Source of the DNA: Paenibacillus phytorum
Lineage (GTDB): Bacteria > Bacillota > Bacilli > Paenibacillales > NBRC-103111
NCBI RefSeq assembly: GCF_013141715.1
Contig: NZ_WHOA01000089.1
Span: 62,001 to 126,000 of the forward strand
DNA length: 64,000 bases
Reading direction: 5' to 3'
In this document: positions 34,134-41,847 of the stretch, piece after piece
Position numbering within the stretch: position 1 is the stretch's first letter
Layout: each line of letters starts with the position of its first letter
Position numbers and translations under genes: made by a program
The notes under the pieces: model-generated
Told to the model about the DNA's origin: nothing
What the model saw: only the letters and a program-made list of their open reading frames with translations
Database searches by the model: none

Positions 34134-34445
34134 TCATTGGATCGTCGATGAGCTTTCTTTATTTTCACGCATGATTTCGTTGACAGTTGCTTTCAAATGA
34201 GGATCTTCTTTCACAATTTTTTCAACTTGATTCAGACCATTCGAGTTTGATGTCGAGAAACTTTTGGCTGATGAATCTTGAAATGATTTGTTCACAAACG
34301 AGTCTTTTGCTTTATCAACCACTTTACCCATCGATTCACTGGACGAACTGAATGCTGAGAACAACATTGATTTACTTTTACGATTGAGATATATAACCGC
34401 CGCCGCACCGGCAATACCGCCGAGCATAAATGTACCTATCTTCAT
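34134..34445 (-). CDS. small membrane-associated protein, unknown (YtxH-like layout)
   Basis: A 103-residue protein: a short Gly/Ala-rich hydrophobic segment (GTFMLGGIAGAAAVIYL, about 4-20), then Lys/Ser-rich polar sequence and an amphipathic C-terminal helix. The layout recalls YtxH-type envelope stress proteins, but I do not recognise specific motifs. Start ATG 34445 follows GGAGGGAG. Own terminator. Divergent from the deacetylase at 34612. Confidence 0.65.
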   Translation of the reverse strand: MKIGTFMLGGIAGAAAVIYLNRKSKSMLFSAFSSSSESMGKVVDKAKDSFVNKSFQDSSAKSFSTSNSNGLNQVEKIVKEDPHLKATVNEIMRENKESSSTIQ

Positions 34446-34611
34446 TGGGTCTCCCTCCATGTCAAGTAGTATGAATCCTTCATAGGTTATGCGAGTTTCT
34501 AAGAGGGCATACGTTAAGACGAGAGGAAAACAAAGGAGATATGTTATCTGCGAAATGTGGTACTATAGGAAATGACCTACAAGTATAAAGACCTGAGGAG
34601 AACGAAGGATA

Positions 34612-35457
34612 ATGAACAAAAAAGCCAGTGTACTAATGATGAGTGTTATGATCTTATTAGCTGCCTGCAGTGCGAACCAAACAAAAGTAAGTCCTATCGC
34701 AACAACGAACTCTACACCAGTAGCTGTCGCCACAATTACACCGAGTCCTGTACCTATGGCAACACCCGTTTCAACTCCCGTCCCAGCAGCAACAACGCCA
34801 GCTCCAGAGGTCGTCAAAAAAGAATATCATATGAACAAAAACTATGATATTGTACCAAATGATCCCAATGGAAACAAAAAGATCGTCCTTTTAACTTTTG
34901 ATGACGGTCCTAAGGAACAAGCCATGAATCAGGCGTTAATCGACATTCTAAAAAAACATAATGCCAAGGCAATCTTCTTCTTGAATGGTTATCGAATCAA
35001 ACAAAAGCCCGAACTTGTCAAACTCATTCATAACAGCGGTAATCCTATTGGTAACCATGCCTGGGACCACGAAAACTTGAAAAGCATGACGAATGAAAAG
35101 ATTGACCAACAAGTTGATGATGTCCAAAAAATAGTAAAAGAATTAACAGGCGAATCGCCTGTATTTTTCCGACCTCCTTTTGGTTCGGGTAATGATTATT
35201 TGAAAGCTAAAGTGAAAGACAATAAGATGCTTTATATGACATGGTCCAACGGCTCGTTAGACTGGGATATGACTAATAAAAATAACGATTCCGGTAAAGT
35301 GATCGAGAATGTGATGAAACAATTGCATGGCGGTAGCAATATTTTGATGCACGAGCTGCCTTGGACAGTGAAAGCCTTAGACACATTGCTTACCAAACTT
35401 GAGGAACAAGGATATTCTTTCGTAGATCCGAATGCCATTGAGCTAGAAATGAAATAA
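34612..35457 (+). CDS. lipoprotein polysaccharide deacetylase
   Basis: A 281-residue NodB-family carbohydrate esterase. Signal with lipobox LAAC (Cys 20), then a Thr/Pro/Val-rich linker (about 25-65), then the catalytic domain: TFDDGPKE (Asp-Asp), AIFFLNGYRI, GNHAWDHENL (metal His pair) and FRPPFGSG. It probably removes N-acetyl from peptidoglycan or another wall glycan at the outer membrane face. SWSNGSLDWDMT-like and HELPWTVKALD motifs complete the set. GAGGAG precedes ATG by 13 bases. One of few plus-strand genes. Confidence 0.92.
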   Translation: MNKKASVLMMSVMILLAACSANQTKVSPIATTNSTPVAVATITPSPVPMATPVSTPVPAATTPAPEVVKKEYHMNKNYDIVPNDPNGNKKIVLLTFDDGPKEQAMNQALIDILKKHNAKAIFFLNGYRIKQKPELVKLIHNSGNPIGNHAWDHENLKSMTNEKIDQQVDDVQKIVKELTGESPVFFRPPFGSGNDYLKAKVKDNKMLYMTWSNGSLDWDMTNKNNDSGKVIENVMKQLHGGSNILMHELPWTVKALDTLLTKLEEQGYSFVDPNAIELEMK

Positions 35458-35460
35458 AAA

Positions 35461-35512
35461 AAAGAGCCTTGCATTTCCTACACGTTAGGTGTCGGTGCTG
35501 CAGGGCTCTTGT
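35461..35512 (+). terminator. terminator after the deacetylase
   Basis: GAGCCTTGCA...TGCAGGGCTC then TTGTTT, 4 bases beyond the stop. The complement also ends in T-rich sequence, so it may serve the convergent CAP-domain gene. Confidence 0.75.
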
Positions 35513-35515
35513 TTA

Positions 35516-37171
35516 TTAATAACTAATATTCACTGTTCTTGTACTTTCCTCATAGGTCACTTTCGCTCCAAGAGTTTCAGAAAGCAGCCGGACCGGAATC
35601 ATTGTTGTTTCATGGATGAGCTTTGCAGCAGATTCTGTCGTATGCTCTACACCATTCAAACTATACGCATTTCGGTTCGTATAAAAGATAATCGTCTTGT
35701 CTTTCTTTTTGTAAACAGCAGCTTTCTGGTTATCGTCCCATTCAACAGTTGCACCTAATGCCGCGGCCAGGTCTCTAATGTAAAGATACGAAGTCCCCTC
35801 TTGAATATATGGCTTTTGCTTCATTGGATACGGGATTAAATCAAGTAGATACTTGTCGTCATTTAATCCGAATGAAACCATGTGAGTGCGGTTTAGTCCG
35901 AAATTAGCCATTTGCAGTGTGTAAGCAACAGCATCCTTATGAAGTTTAAGTACACCAACACCAACCCGAGGTTCCGTGCGGAATGTCCATTCTTTCGAAT
36001 AAGGTCTTGTACTTCCATCTTCCATGATAGCTGTCAATTTGATTTTGGCTTTATAGGTTGTATCCAATTCCAATGGTTTCGAAGGCATAATGATCACTTC
36101 GTTATCCAGATGATCATCTTTACCCGGCTCATTCTTCAGTAGTGTCACTGAATTACCGCTCTCATCTTTTAACTCCGCCTCAACCAAACTCACCTTTTTA
36201 ACTCCGGGCCCGTTTAAGGAAGCCATGATCGGATAACCAACCGGATATTCAGCCTCTGAATGAAGGCGAATCGGATCCGGGGTCTCATGACCATCAAAAA
36301 CGGTTGGTACGTACACATCATTGCTTCCTGGAGAAACGACTAGTTCTGGTGCAATCCCGTCTGAGAAACCAAATTCAATAACATGATAATCACCATCTCT
36401 AAATACACCGATTTCCACGAGTCCTGGCACCATGAATGGTGAACGATGGTAAGGAGCATCAAACAGACTATCTACTGCCTCAACAAGGGTAACCCGATTA
36501 TAAGCTACATCCTCACTGCTTGAACGCGAGTAACCGATAAATTGTACCCGCTCTCTTAATGACTTACCGATGTAACCAGGCAGCGCTGGGTCCTCATCAT
36601 GCAAAGAAACAGACGTCCGAATAGGATCTATTTTATTTTGGGATAAATACTGCGCATGCTTCTGGGCCGCTGTATTCAAAGCATTACTGAATTTGACCTT
36701 CGACAGTCCCAATTTAGCCCGATAATCATTGATCGCCCGAAGTCCATCCTCCTGCTCTTTGCTCGTTTCAGACGTTAACGAAACCGCACCTTTAATAATA
36801 GTAAATTTCCAACTAATTGTAATAGGTTGATAGCCATTAAAAGACAGCACTAAACGAGCATTATAGTCCCCAGGCAGTAAATCAGCCGTAGGACGATATA
36901 CAAATTTAACGGAAACGGGATCGTAGCTAACATTTAATTCCTTATCGTTTAAATAAAAATGATAGCTTTCCGGCGTTTTTCCTTCACTAAGCTCAAGAGT
37001 CACTCCAATGTCTGGACGCAACAGCCCAACATCGCCTTGCGGATAAGATAAGGTTCCATAAGACAAAGCATATGACGGTTTCGCTGACCAAAAGATACTT
37101 GAAAATAATACAAATATAATAGCAATTAATTTCACTTTAAACATCCATCTTGATGCGTGGTTCACTTCCAT
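35516..37171 (-). CDS. secreted CAP-domain protein with stalk (copper amine oxidase N-like) domain
   Basis: The 551-residue protein has a signal peptide (LIAIIFVLFSSIFWSAKPSYA). A CAP/SCP domain follows from about residue 145 (AINDYRAKLGLSKVKFSN, AAQKHAQYLSQN, ending near HVIEFGFS). The C-terminal 90 residues form a copper amine oxidase N-terminal-like stalk domain (LYIRDLAAALGATVEWD, MIPVRLLSETLGAKVTYEE), a surface module very common in Paenibacillus. Role probably wall-associated; no enzyme activity can be claimed. GGAGG lies 11 bases before ATG. Confidence 0.85.
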   Translation of the reverse strand: MEVNHASRWMFKVKLIAIIFVLFSSIFWSAKPSYALSYGTLSYPQGDVGLLRPDIGVTLELSEGKTPESYHFYLNDKELNVSYDPVSVKFVYRPTADLLPGDYNARLVLSFNGYQPITISWKFTIIKGAVSLTSETSKEQEDGLRAINDYRAKLGLSKVKFSNALNTAAQKHAQYLSQNKIDPIRTSVSLHDEDPALPGYIGKSLRERVQFIGYSRSSSEDVAYNRVTLVEAVDSLFDAPYHRSPFMVPGLVEIGVFRDGDYHVIEFGFSDGIAPELVVSPGSNDVYVPTVFDGHETPDPIRLHSEAEYPVGYPIMASLNGPGVKKVSLVEAELKDESGNSVTLLKNEPGKDDHLDNEVIIMPSKPLELDTTYKAKIKLTAIMEDGSTRPYSKEWTFRTEPRVGVGVLKLHKDAVAYTLQMANFGLNRTHMVSFGLNDDKYLLDLIPYPMKQKPYIQEGTSYLYIRDLAAALGATVEWDDNQKAAVYKKKDKTIIFYTNRNAYSLNGVEHTTESAAKLIHETTMIPVRLLSETLGAKVTYEESTRTVNISY

Positions 37172-37210
37172 ATCGCTGCATCCTCCTGTTAAAAAGAAAC
37201 TGTGATGAGA

Positions 37211-37264
37211 AAACCTCTACCCTCGGCCATTCAAAGATGAGCGACCGCGTTTAGATGTAGGTTT
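37211..37264 (-). other. possible structured leader of the CAP-domain gene
   Basis: Sense AACCTAC...GTAGAGGTTTT with an inner CGGTC...GGCCG stem; a weak T run follows. It may be a leader hairpin or attenuator. The motif does not match cyclic di-GMP or other riboswitches I know. Confidence 0.3.
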
Positions 37265-37402
37265 TATCGCCAATAAGAAAGCAGTTTTCGGGAACTAAAA
37301 AATTATACTTTCTTATGTGGTAAAAAATGAAAGAAACTATGAATCTATCATAGCTTCTCCACTTCTTTTACACAACTTAGGTTGATTGGTATATTAAGTC
37401 GT

Positions 37403-37606
37403 CTACGAGTAATATTTAATGCCCCAAACCGTTAAACTAACCACAAGAATAATGAATAACCACAGTAAAGTTAGATAGAATATACGCGTCCACTTTCCTC
37501 GCTCAGAGGGATGCACAGCATTACGCGGCGGTAAATATGTATCGTCCTCCTTTACCTCTATTGGCCTCCGATCAGACCGTAAAGGTGATCTTTCCCCTAC
37601 ACTCAT
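37403..37606 (-). CDS. small single-span membrane protein, unknown
   Basis: A 67-residue protein with a polar, Arg/Pro-rich N-terminus and one hydrophobic span near the end (IFYLTLLWLFIILVVSLTVW). No known domain. Its ATG overlaps the CPBP stop by 4 bases, so it is likely co-translated with that protease. Confidence 0.7.
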   Translation of the reverse strand: MSVGERSPLRSDRRPIEVKEDDTYLPPRNAVHPSERGKWTRIFYLTLLWLFIILVVSLTVWGIKYYS

Positions 37607-38211
37607 GTGCCCTGTTCTTCCTCCTTGCTGTATCGAAGTATGCAGCCCATTACAAAATCAATGATAAAATGAGCGATTATCGGAGTCCATAGACTCCCGG
37701 TTTGAATGTAAATCCATCCCAGGCCATAGCTTATACTGAAAACCATTCCTGTCATTAACCAATGCTGCAAATACCGGATATGGATTGCTGCAAACAAGAT
37801 ACTAGTCCAATAAGGGCCCCATGCATGCTGAATCGCCCCTCGAAACAGCACTTCTTCACAAATCGCAACTATGAGTGAAATCAAAGCGATATGCCATACA
37901 GGTCGATTCCCGAATAACATTTGATTAATTCCACCGTCGTCAGACACTTCTTTGGGTACCCACCTAGAAATTAAAACGTCGATCCCAAGGACAAGTAGAG
38001 CAAACAAACTTCCCCATATGAGAATCTTCCAGCCCCCATGAATGGTGAACATGGAAAGAATCTTATGATTACTCTGAAAAAACAAGATGATAATACCGAT
38101 AATAAGGGTAAGAAGTTGAGTTATGTAAAGATTAAGCAATAATGTCCGGTCATTTAATTCATTGACATCAACTTTCCCGAAGCGAATGTTCTTAAAATCG
38201 AATTTTTTCAA
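37603..38211 (-). CDS. CPBP-family intramembrane metalloprotease
   Basis: A 202-residue protein with about six membrane segments. CPBP (Abi/CAAX protease) motifs: EEVLFR (EExxxR), FAAIH (FxxxH) and AHFIID (HxxxD/N). Members process prenylated or bacteriocin-type peptides, or anti-sigma factors; the substrate here is unknown. TTG start eight bases after GAGG. Coupled to the small membrane protein at 37403. Confidence 0.88.
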   Translation of the reverse strand: MKKFDFKNIRFGKVDVNELNDRTLLLNLYITQLLTLIIGIIILFFQSNHKILSMFTIHGGWKILIWGSLFALLVLGIDVLISRWVPKEVSDDGGINQMLFGNRPVWHIALISLIVAICEEVLFRGAIQHAWGPYWTSILFAAIHIRYLQHWLMTGMVFSISYGLGWIYIQTGSLWTPIIAHFIIDFVMGCILRYSKEEEQGT

Positions 38212-38302
38212 GGAAGCAGCCTCATTTCCTCACATATTCCCTTTTATAGCTATTTCCCCTATACTAAGTTAAAAGAAAAAGAGAGAATAAGGAGCTTTAA
38301 TT

Positions 38303-39223
38303 ATGGATAAACGTCTAACCCGCACTGATTATTTATTCGCCCTCATGTTTATCTTTATGCTTGTTTGTATACTTGGCGCCTTTTTCTACGGTTTAAGAGT
38401 CGGCCAGGAGAAATCAGATCAAAAATACGATAAAATCTTACACGCTGACAAGGCTGTCATTCAGGAAATTGGAGCCTACGACCAACAAGTACTCGTATCT
38501 TATTACCATACCATCTTTTTGCCCTTTAGGGAATTTCAGAATAAATGGTTTGAGTTGATGAGTCAAATCGAACTAGGCAACTCTACAGTAGATGCCTCTG
38601 CCGTTCTAAAAGAGTTGTACAAGCTCGCTGATGAGAAATATAGTGAATTGCAAAAAAAGAGCATGCCGGCTTCATCACCGCTGCTTGTGCAGTCTCACCA
38701 GGGTTATCTCAAAAGCCTGAAGCTTTTTGCTGACACGTTAAAAAGTTATCAGAGCAAGGCCAACGGTCTTACTAGCCCACAACTGCTCGATGTCATTCAA
38801 AAGGATGCTTACTTCCTAGAAGCGAAAACACAAGCGTTGACAGCTCAGAAAAATTATTTTGATTCCATCGTTGCTTGGAACGGAACGATCGATAACGATA
38901 TTGAAAATTTTGATCCAAACAATAATGCCAATTTGGATCAATGGCGTGCGATGAACATTAACGTCAAAAATCATTACATAACAGCAAAATTACTTAAAAA
39001 TAAAGCATTTGCTCCTTTTTACCCACAGGATTTGACGATACGTATTGATGAATTCATTGCCTCAGGTCAAGCTAAGAAAATGAACGTGAATGATGTTAAT
39101 CAAACGATGGATCTGCTGCTAAGTACAAATGCCGTTCGTCCAGGAGACTTTGTCAAAGGGAAATCAAAGTGGTATGCCAACGAACTGCTTCCACAGCTTC
39201 CATTTTTCTCAGATGTGAATTAA
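38303..39223 (+). CDS. membrane-anchored protein of unknown function
   Basis: A 306-residue protein with one N-terminal anchor (LFALMFIFMLVCILGAFFYGL, about 11-31) and a helical extracytoplasmic part. No signature motif found; Asn- and Lys-rich, and predicted coiled helices between 50 and 190. ATG follows AAGGAG by 9 bases. It stands alone, divergent from the CPBP operon and convergent with the rhodanese. Confidence 0.75.
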   Translation: MDKRLTRTDYLFALMFIFMLVCILGAFFYGLRVGQEKSDQKYDKILHADKAVIQEIGAYDQQVLVSYYHTIFLPFREFQNKWFELMSQIELGNSTVDASAVLKELYKLADEKYSELQKKSMPASSPLLVQSHQGYLKSLKLFADTLKSYQSKANGLTSPQLLDVIQKDAYFLEAKTQALTAQKNYFDSIVAWNGTIDNDIENFDPNNNANLDQWRAMNINVKNHYITAKLLKNKAFAPFYPQDLTIRIDEFIASGQAKKMNVNDVNQTMDLLLSTNAVRPGDFVKGKSKWYANELLPQLPFFSDVN

Positions 39224-39260
39224 ATGAAAAAGCCGAGCGCAGATGCGCTCGGCCTTTTCA
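39224..39260. terminator. bidirectional terminator between convergent genes
   Basis: AAATGAAAAAGCCGAGCGC-AGAT-GCGCTCGGCCTTTTCATTT is almost a perfect inverted repeat with T runs both ways, set exactly between the two stop codons. Confidence 0.92.
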
Positions 39261-39261
39261 T

Positions 39262-39543
39262 TTAATCATATTGGAAACCGCGAAGCATGGCGACCGCTGC
39301 CATCCCTCCATCTACATTAATGACTCGGTCAAATCCGTTCTCTAGCAAATACTCAGCAACGCGATAGCTGCGCACACCATGTGCACATACGAGATAAATA
39401 TCCCGATCCTCTGGCAGCTCACCTAACCGATGAGGGATTTGCTGCATCGGTATAAGCTGTGCTTCTTCCAGATGATAATACTCCCACTCATGAAGTTCCC
39501 TTACGTCGATTATGATGCTATCTTTCAATTCCAGTTGATCCAA
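39262..39543 (-). CDS. rhodanese-like sulfurtransferase, start uncertain
   Basis: A single rhodanese domain with the active-site loop CAHGVRS (persulfide Cys) and IIIDVRELHEWEYYHLEEA. Standalone rhodaneses carry sulfur or act in redox. The frame shown opens at TTG 39543, but the preceding bases encode DIDITSIHPNKFLEAL in the same frame, which is just what such domains start with. No ATG, GTG or TTG exists in frame between an upstream stop and 39543; an AAGGAAGG site precedes an ATC codon. Either a rare start is used, or the start has been lost. Confidence 0.8.
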   Translation of the reverse strand: MDQLELKDSIIIDVRELHEWEYYHLEEAQLIPMQQIPHRLGELPEDRDIYLVCAHGVRSYRVAEYLLENGFDRVINVDGGMAAVAMLRGFQYD

Positions 39544-39778
39544 TGCTTCTAGGAATTTATTGGGATGAATACTCGTTATGTCGATGTCGGCACTTCCTTC
39601 CTTACTTGCTGCAAGAGCAATATCTATTTAACGAGTACATTAGCGAAAATCAGGCTAAAATACAAGTGAAATAGCATTGCTTTCTAAGCGTCCTTGCTTT
39701 AAAATAAACGAAAAGCTTTGGAAAATCAGTCGTTCAAATATCAATTATGACTTTCATGTGAAATTGATTCGACATGTA

Positions 39779-39807
39779 TTGACACGATTTCAAACGCATG
39801 GTAATCT
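39779..39807 (+). promoter_or_regulatory. sigma-A promoter of serA
   Basis: TTGACA (39779-39784), 17-base spacer, TAATCT (39802-39807). The predicted start is about 15-20 bases before the T-box leader. Bases 39544-39778 hold the upstream end of the rhodanese frame and nothing else I recognise. Confidence 0.75.
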
Positions 39808-39829
39808 AATGAAAATTCTATATCACAGT

Positions 39830-40104
39830 ACAGCGTTGACGGAGCCAAGCAAGTAAAGTAGCTTTCAGAGAACCGATGGTAGGTGCGAATCGGTAGCGAA
39901 CATTTTGCGGAGCACTCCAGAGTTATTGCATTGAATGAAGTAGATGCAATCGGGATAGGAACACGTTACAGTTCCAGGTCGCAAGACCAATTGAGGCTTC
40001 CCGTGCGAATGGGCAGCGAACTAGGGTGGTACCACGAAAGCAATCTCTCGTCCCTTTGGCTACAGACATACGTGTCTGTACCTGAGGGTTGGGAGTTTTT
40101 TTTA
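39830..40104 (+). promoter_or_regulatory. T-box riboswitch upstream of serA
   Basis: Stem I begins GACGGAGCCAAG and has the AGAGA and GGTAGGTGCGAA apical motifs. The conserved T-box AGGGTGGTACCACG is at 40023-40036. A terminator follows: CTCTCGTCCCT, inner hairpin ACAGACATACGTGTCTGT, AGGGTTGGGAG and a T run (to 40103). A possible specifier is AGC (Ser) at 39911-39913, just before ACTCC, agreeing with the serine pathway gene; this assignment needs a fold. Uncharged tRNA should turn serA on. Confidence 0.93.
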
Positions 40105-40132
40105 TGTTCATATTCTAAGGAGGGTTCGAATT

Positions 40133-41713
40133 ATGTACAAAGTTCTAGTATCCGATCCAATTAGTGACATGGGAATTCAAATGCTTTACGATGCAGCCGA
40201 TGTTGAAGTGGTTAAGCAATCTGGTTTATCCGAAGATGAGCTCATTGCCATCATTGGCGACTATGACGCGCTTCTAGTTCGCAGCCAAACCAAAGTAACT
40301 GAGAAAATTATGAATGCGGGCACGAAGTTAAAAGTTATTGGCCGCGCAGGTGTCGGTGTTGACAATATTGATTTGGAAGCAGCAACTAAACGCGGAATTA
40401 TCGTCATCAACGCACCGGACGGAAATACGATTGCTACTTGTGAGCTTACATTTGCCATGATGATGTCAACAGCACGTATGATCCCGCAAGCATACAAGAA
40501 AACAGTTGGCGGCGAATGGGATCGGAAATTTATCGGTGTTGAGCTTCGAAACAAAACGCTCGGTATTCTCGGTATGGGACGTATCGGCAGCGAAGTGGCC
40601 AAACGGGCTAAGGTGTTCGGCATGGAAGTTATCGGGTATGACCCTTTCTTGACGGAAGAACGCGCTGAGAAAATTGGCGTTAAGCTTGGTACTGTCAATG
40701 AAATTGTTGCAAAAGCAGATTTTATCACGGTTCATACACCACTTACACCAGAAACGCGCCACCTGATCTCCAAACCACAATTCGATATTATGAAAAAAGG
40801 TATGCGCCTTATCAACTGTGCACGCGGCGGTATTATTGATGAAATGGCAATGGTTGAAGCGATTGAACAAGGAATTGTAGCTGGAGCGGCTTTCGACGTG
40901 TTCGAAGTAGAGCCTCCTCAAAAGGATCATCCTTTCTTGAATAACCCTAAAGTCATTGTGACCCCTCATCTTGGTGCATCTACTATTGAAGCTCAAGAAA
41001 ACGTAGCGATTGACGTTTCTGAAGAAGTTCTTCACATCCTGCGTAATGAACCGTTCAAAAATGCAGTTAACTTGCCGCCTGTACCAGCCAATGTATTGAA
41101 CAAACTTCAACCGTACTTTGGACTCGGTGAAAAAATCGGCTCCATTCTTGGTCAAATCGCACAAGGCGCTGTTTATGAAATCGTTGTAAACTATGCAGGT
41201 GATTTGATTGATGTAGATACAAGTCCATTAACACGTTACATTGTAAAAGGTGTGTTCGAGAACCAACTAGAATCCATTAATATCGTGAATGCCATGCATT
41301 TGGCTAAATCACGTGATGTGAATATCGTTGTTCAAACGTCAAACACATCCAGCAGCTTTACAAATCTAGTTACCGTTACCGTAAAAACGAAGCAAGAAGA
41401 GAAAACACTTGCTGGCACTTTACTGGCTGGTTACGGAGAACGTATCGTTCGTATCGATCAATATCCAGTTGATTTCGCTGCTGAAGGTAACCTGTTGTTG
41501 ATTTCTCATAACGACAAACCAGGTATTATCGGCCGCGTTGGTACGCTTCTAGGAAGCAATAATGTGAATATTGCAACGATGCAAGTAGGCCGTAAAGTCA
41601 TTGGAGGCTCGGCGATCATGGTCCTAACCATTGATAAATCCGCTCCTGCTGAAGTATTGGCTGACCTTACAACACAAGCCGAAATCGTGAATGTTCGTGC
41701 GCTTACGGTATAA
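40133..41713 (+). CDS. serA: D-3-phosphoglycerate dehydrogenase
   Basis: SerA oxidises 3-phosphoglycerate to start serine synthesis. The 526 residues hold the catalytic domain with LGILGMGRIGSEVAKRAK (NAD loop), NCARGGIIDE, and TPHLGASTIEAQ (catalytic His), an intervening ASB domain (about 330-450) and a C-terminal ACT domain (LLISHNDKPGIIGRVGTLLG). The long bacterial form is expected. ATG follows AAGGAGGG. Regulated by the T-box just upstream. Confidence 0.97.
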   Translation: MYKVLVSDPISDMGIQMLYDAADVEVVKQSGLSEDELIAIIGDYDALLVRSQTKVTEKIMNAGTKLKVIGRAGVGVDNIDLEAATKRGIIVINAPDGNTIATCELTFAMMMSTARMIPQAYKKTVGGEWDRKFIGVELRNKTLGILGMGRIGSEVAKRAKVFGMEVIGYDPFLTEERAEKIGVKLGTVNEIVAKADFITVHTPLTPETRHLISKPQFDIMKKGMRLINCARGGIIDEMAMVEAIEQGIVAGAAFDVFEVEPPQKDHPFLNNPKVIVTPHLGASTIEAQENVAIDVSEEVLHILRNEPFKNAVNLPPVPANVLNKLQPYFGLGEKIGSILGQIAQGAVYEIVVNYAGDLIDVDTSPLTRYIVKGVFENQLESINIVNAMHLAKSRDVNIVVQTSNTSSSFTNLVTVTVKTKQEEKTLAGTLLAGYGERIVRIDQYPVDFAAEGNLLLISHNDKPGIIGRVGTLLGSNNVNIATMQVGRKVIGGSAIMVLTIDKSAPAEVLADLTTQAEIVNVRALTV

Positions 41714-41784
41714 CCTAATAACGATTTGGTAACAAAGTGTTTCACGAACAACAAGATTTTGTCTGAATATTCTACAAATTCAAA

Positions 41785-41823
41785 GGCGTTTGCTGTGAGT
41801 TTTCTCAGCAAACGCCTCTTCTT
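41785..41823. terminator. terminator between serA and resE
   Basis: GGCGTTTGCTGTGAG-TTTT-CTCAGCAAACGCC then TCTTCTT. A 13-15 bp stem that can end serA and, on the other strand, resE. Confidence 0.9.
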
Positions 41824-41847
41824 ATGTCGAATTTCGTTATTTATAGC

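Noticed and set aside
37211..37264. Cyclic di-GMP or cyclic di-AMP riboswitch before the CAP-domain gene
   Set aside because: The conserved cores of those riboswitches were not found; only a nested inverted repeat is present.
40261..41164. Minus-strand open frames opposite serA (155 and 232 codons)
   Set aside because: Antisense shadows of a highly conserved gene; no ribosome site or domain.
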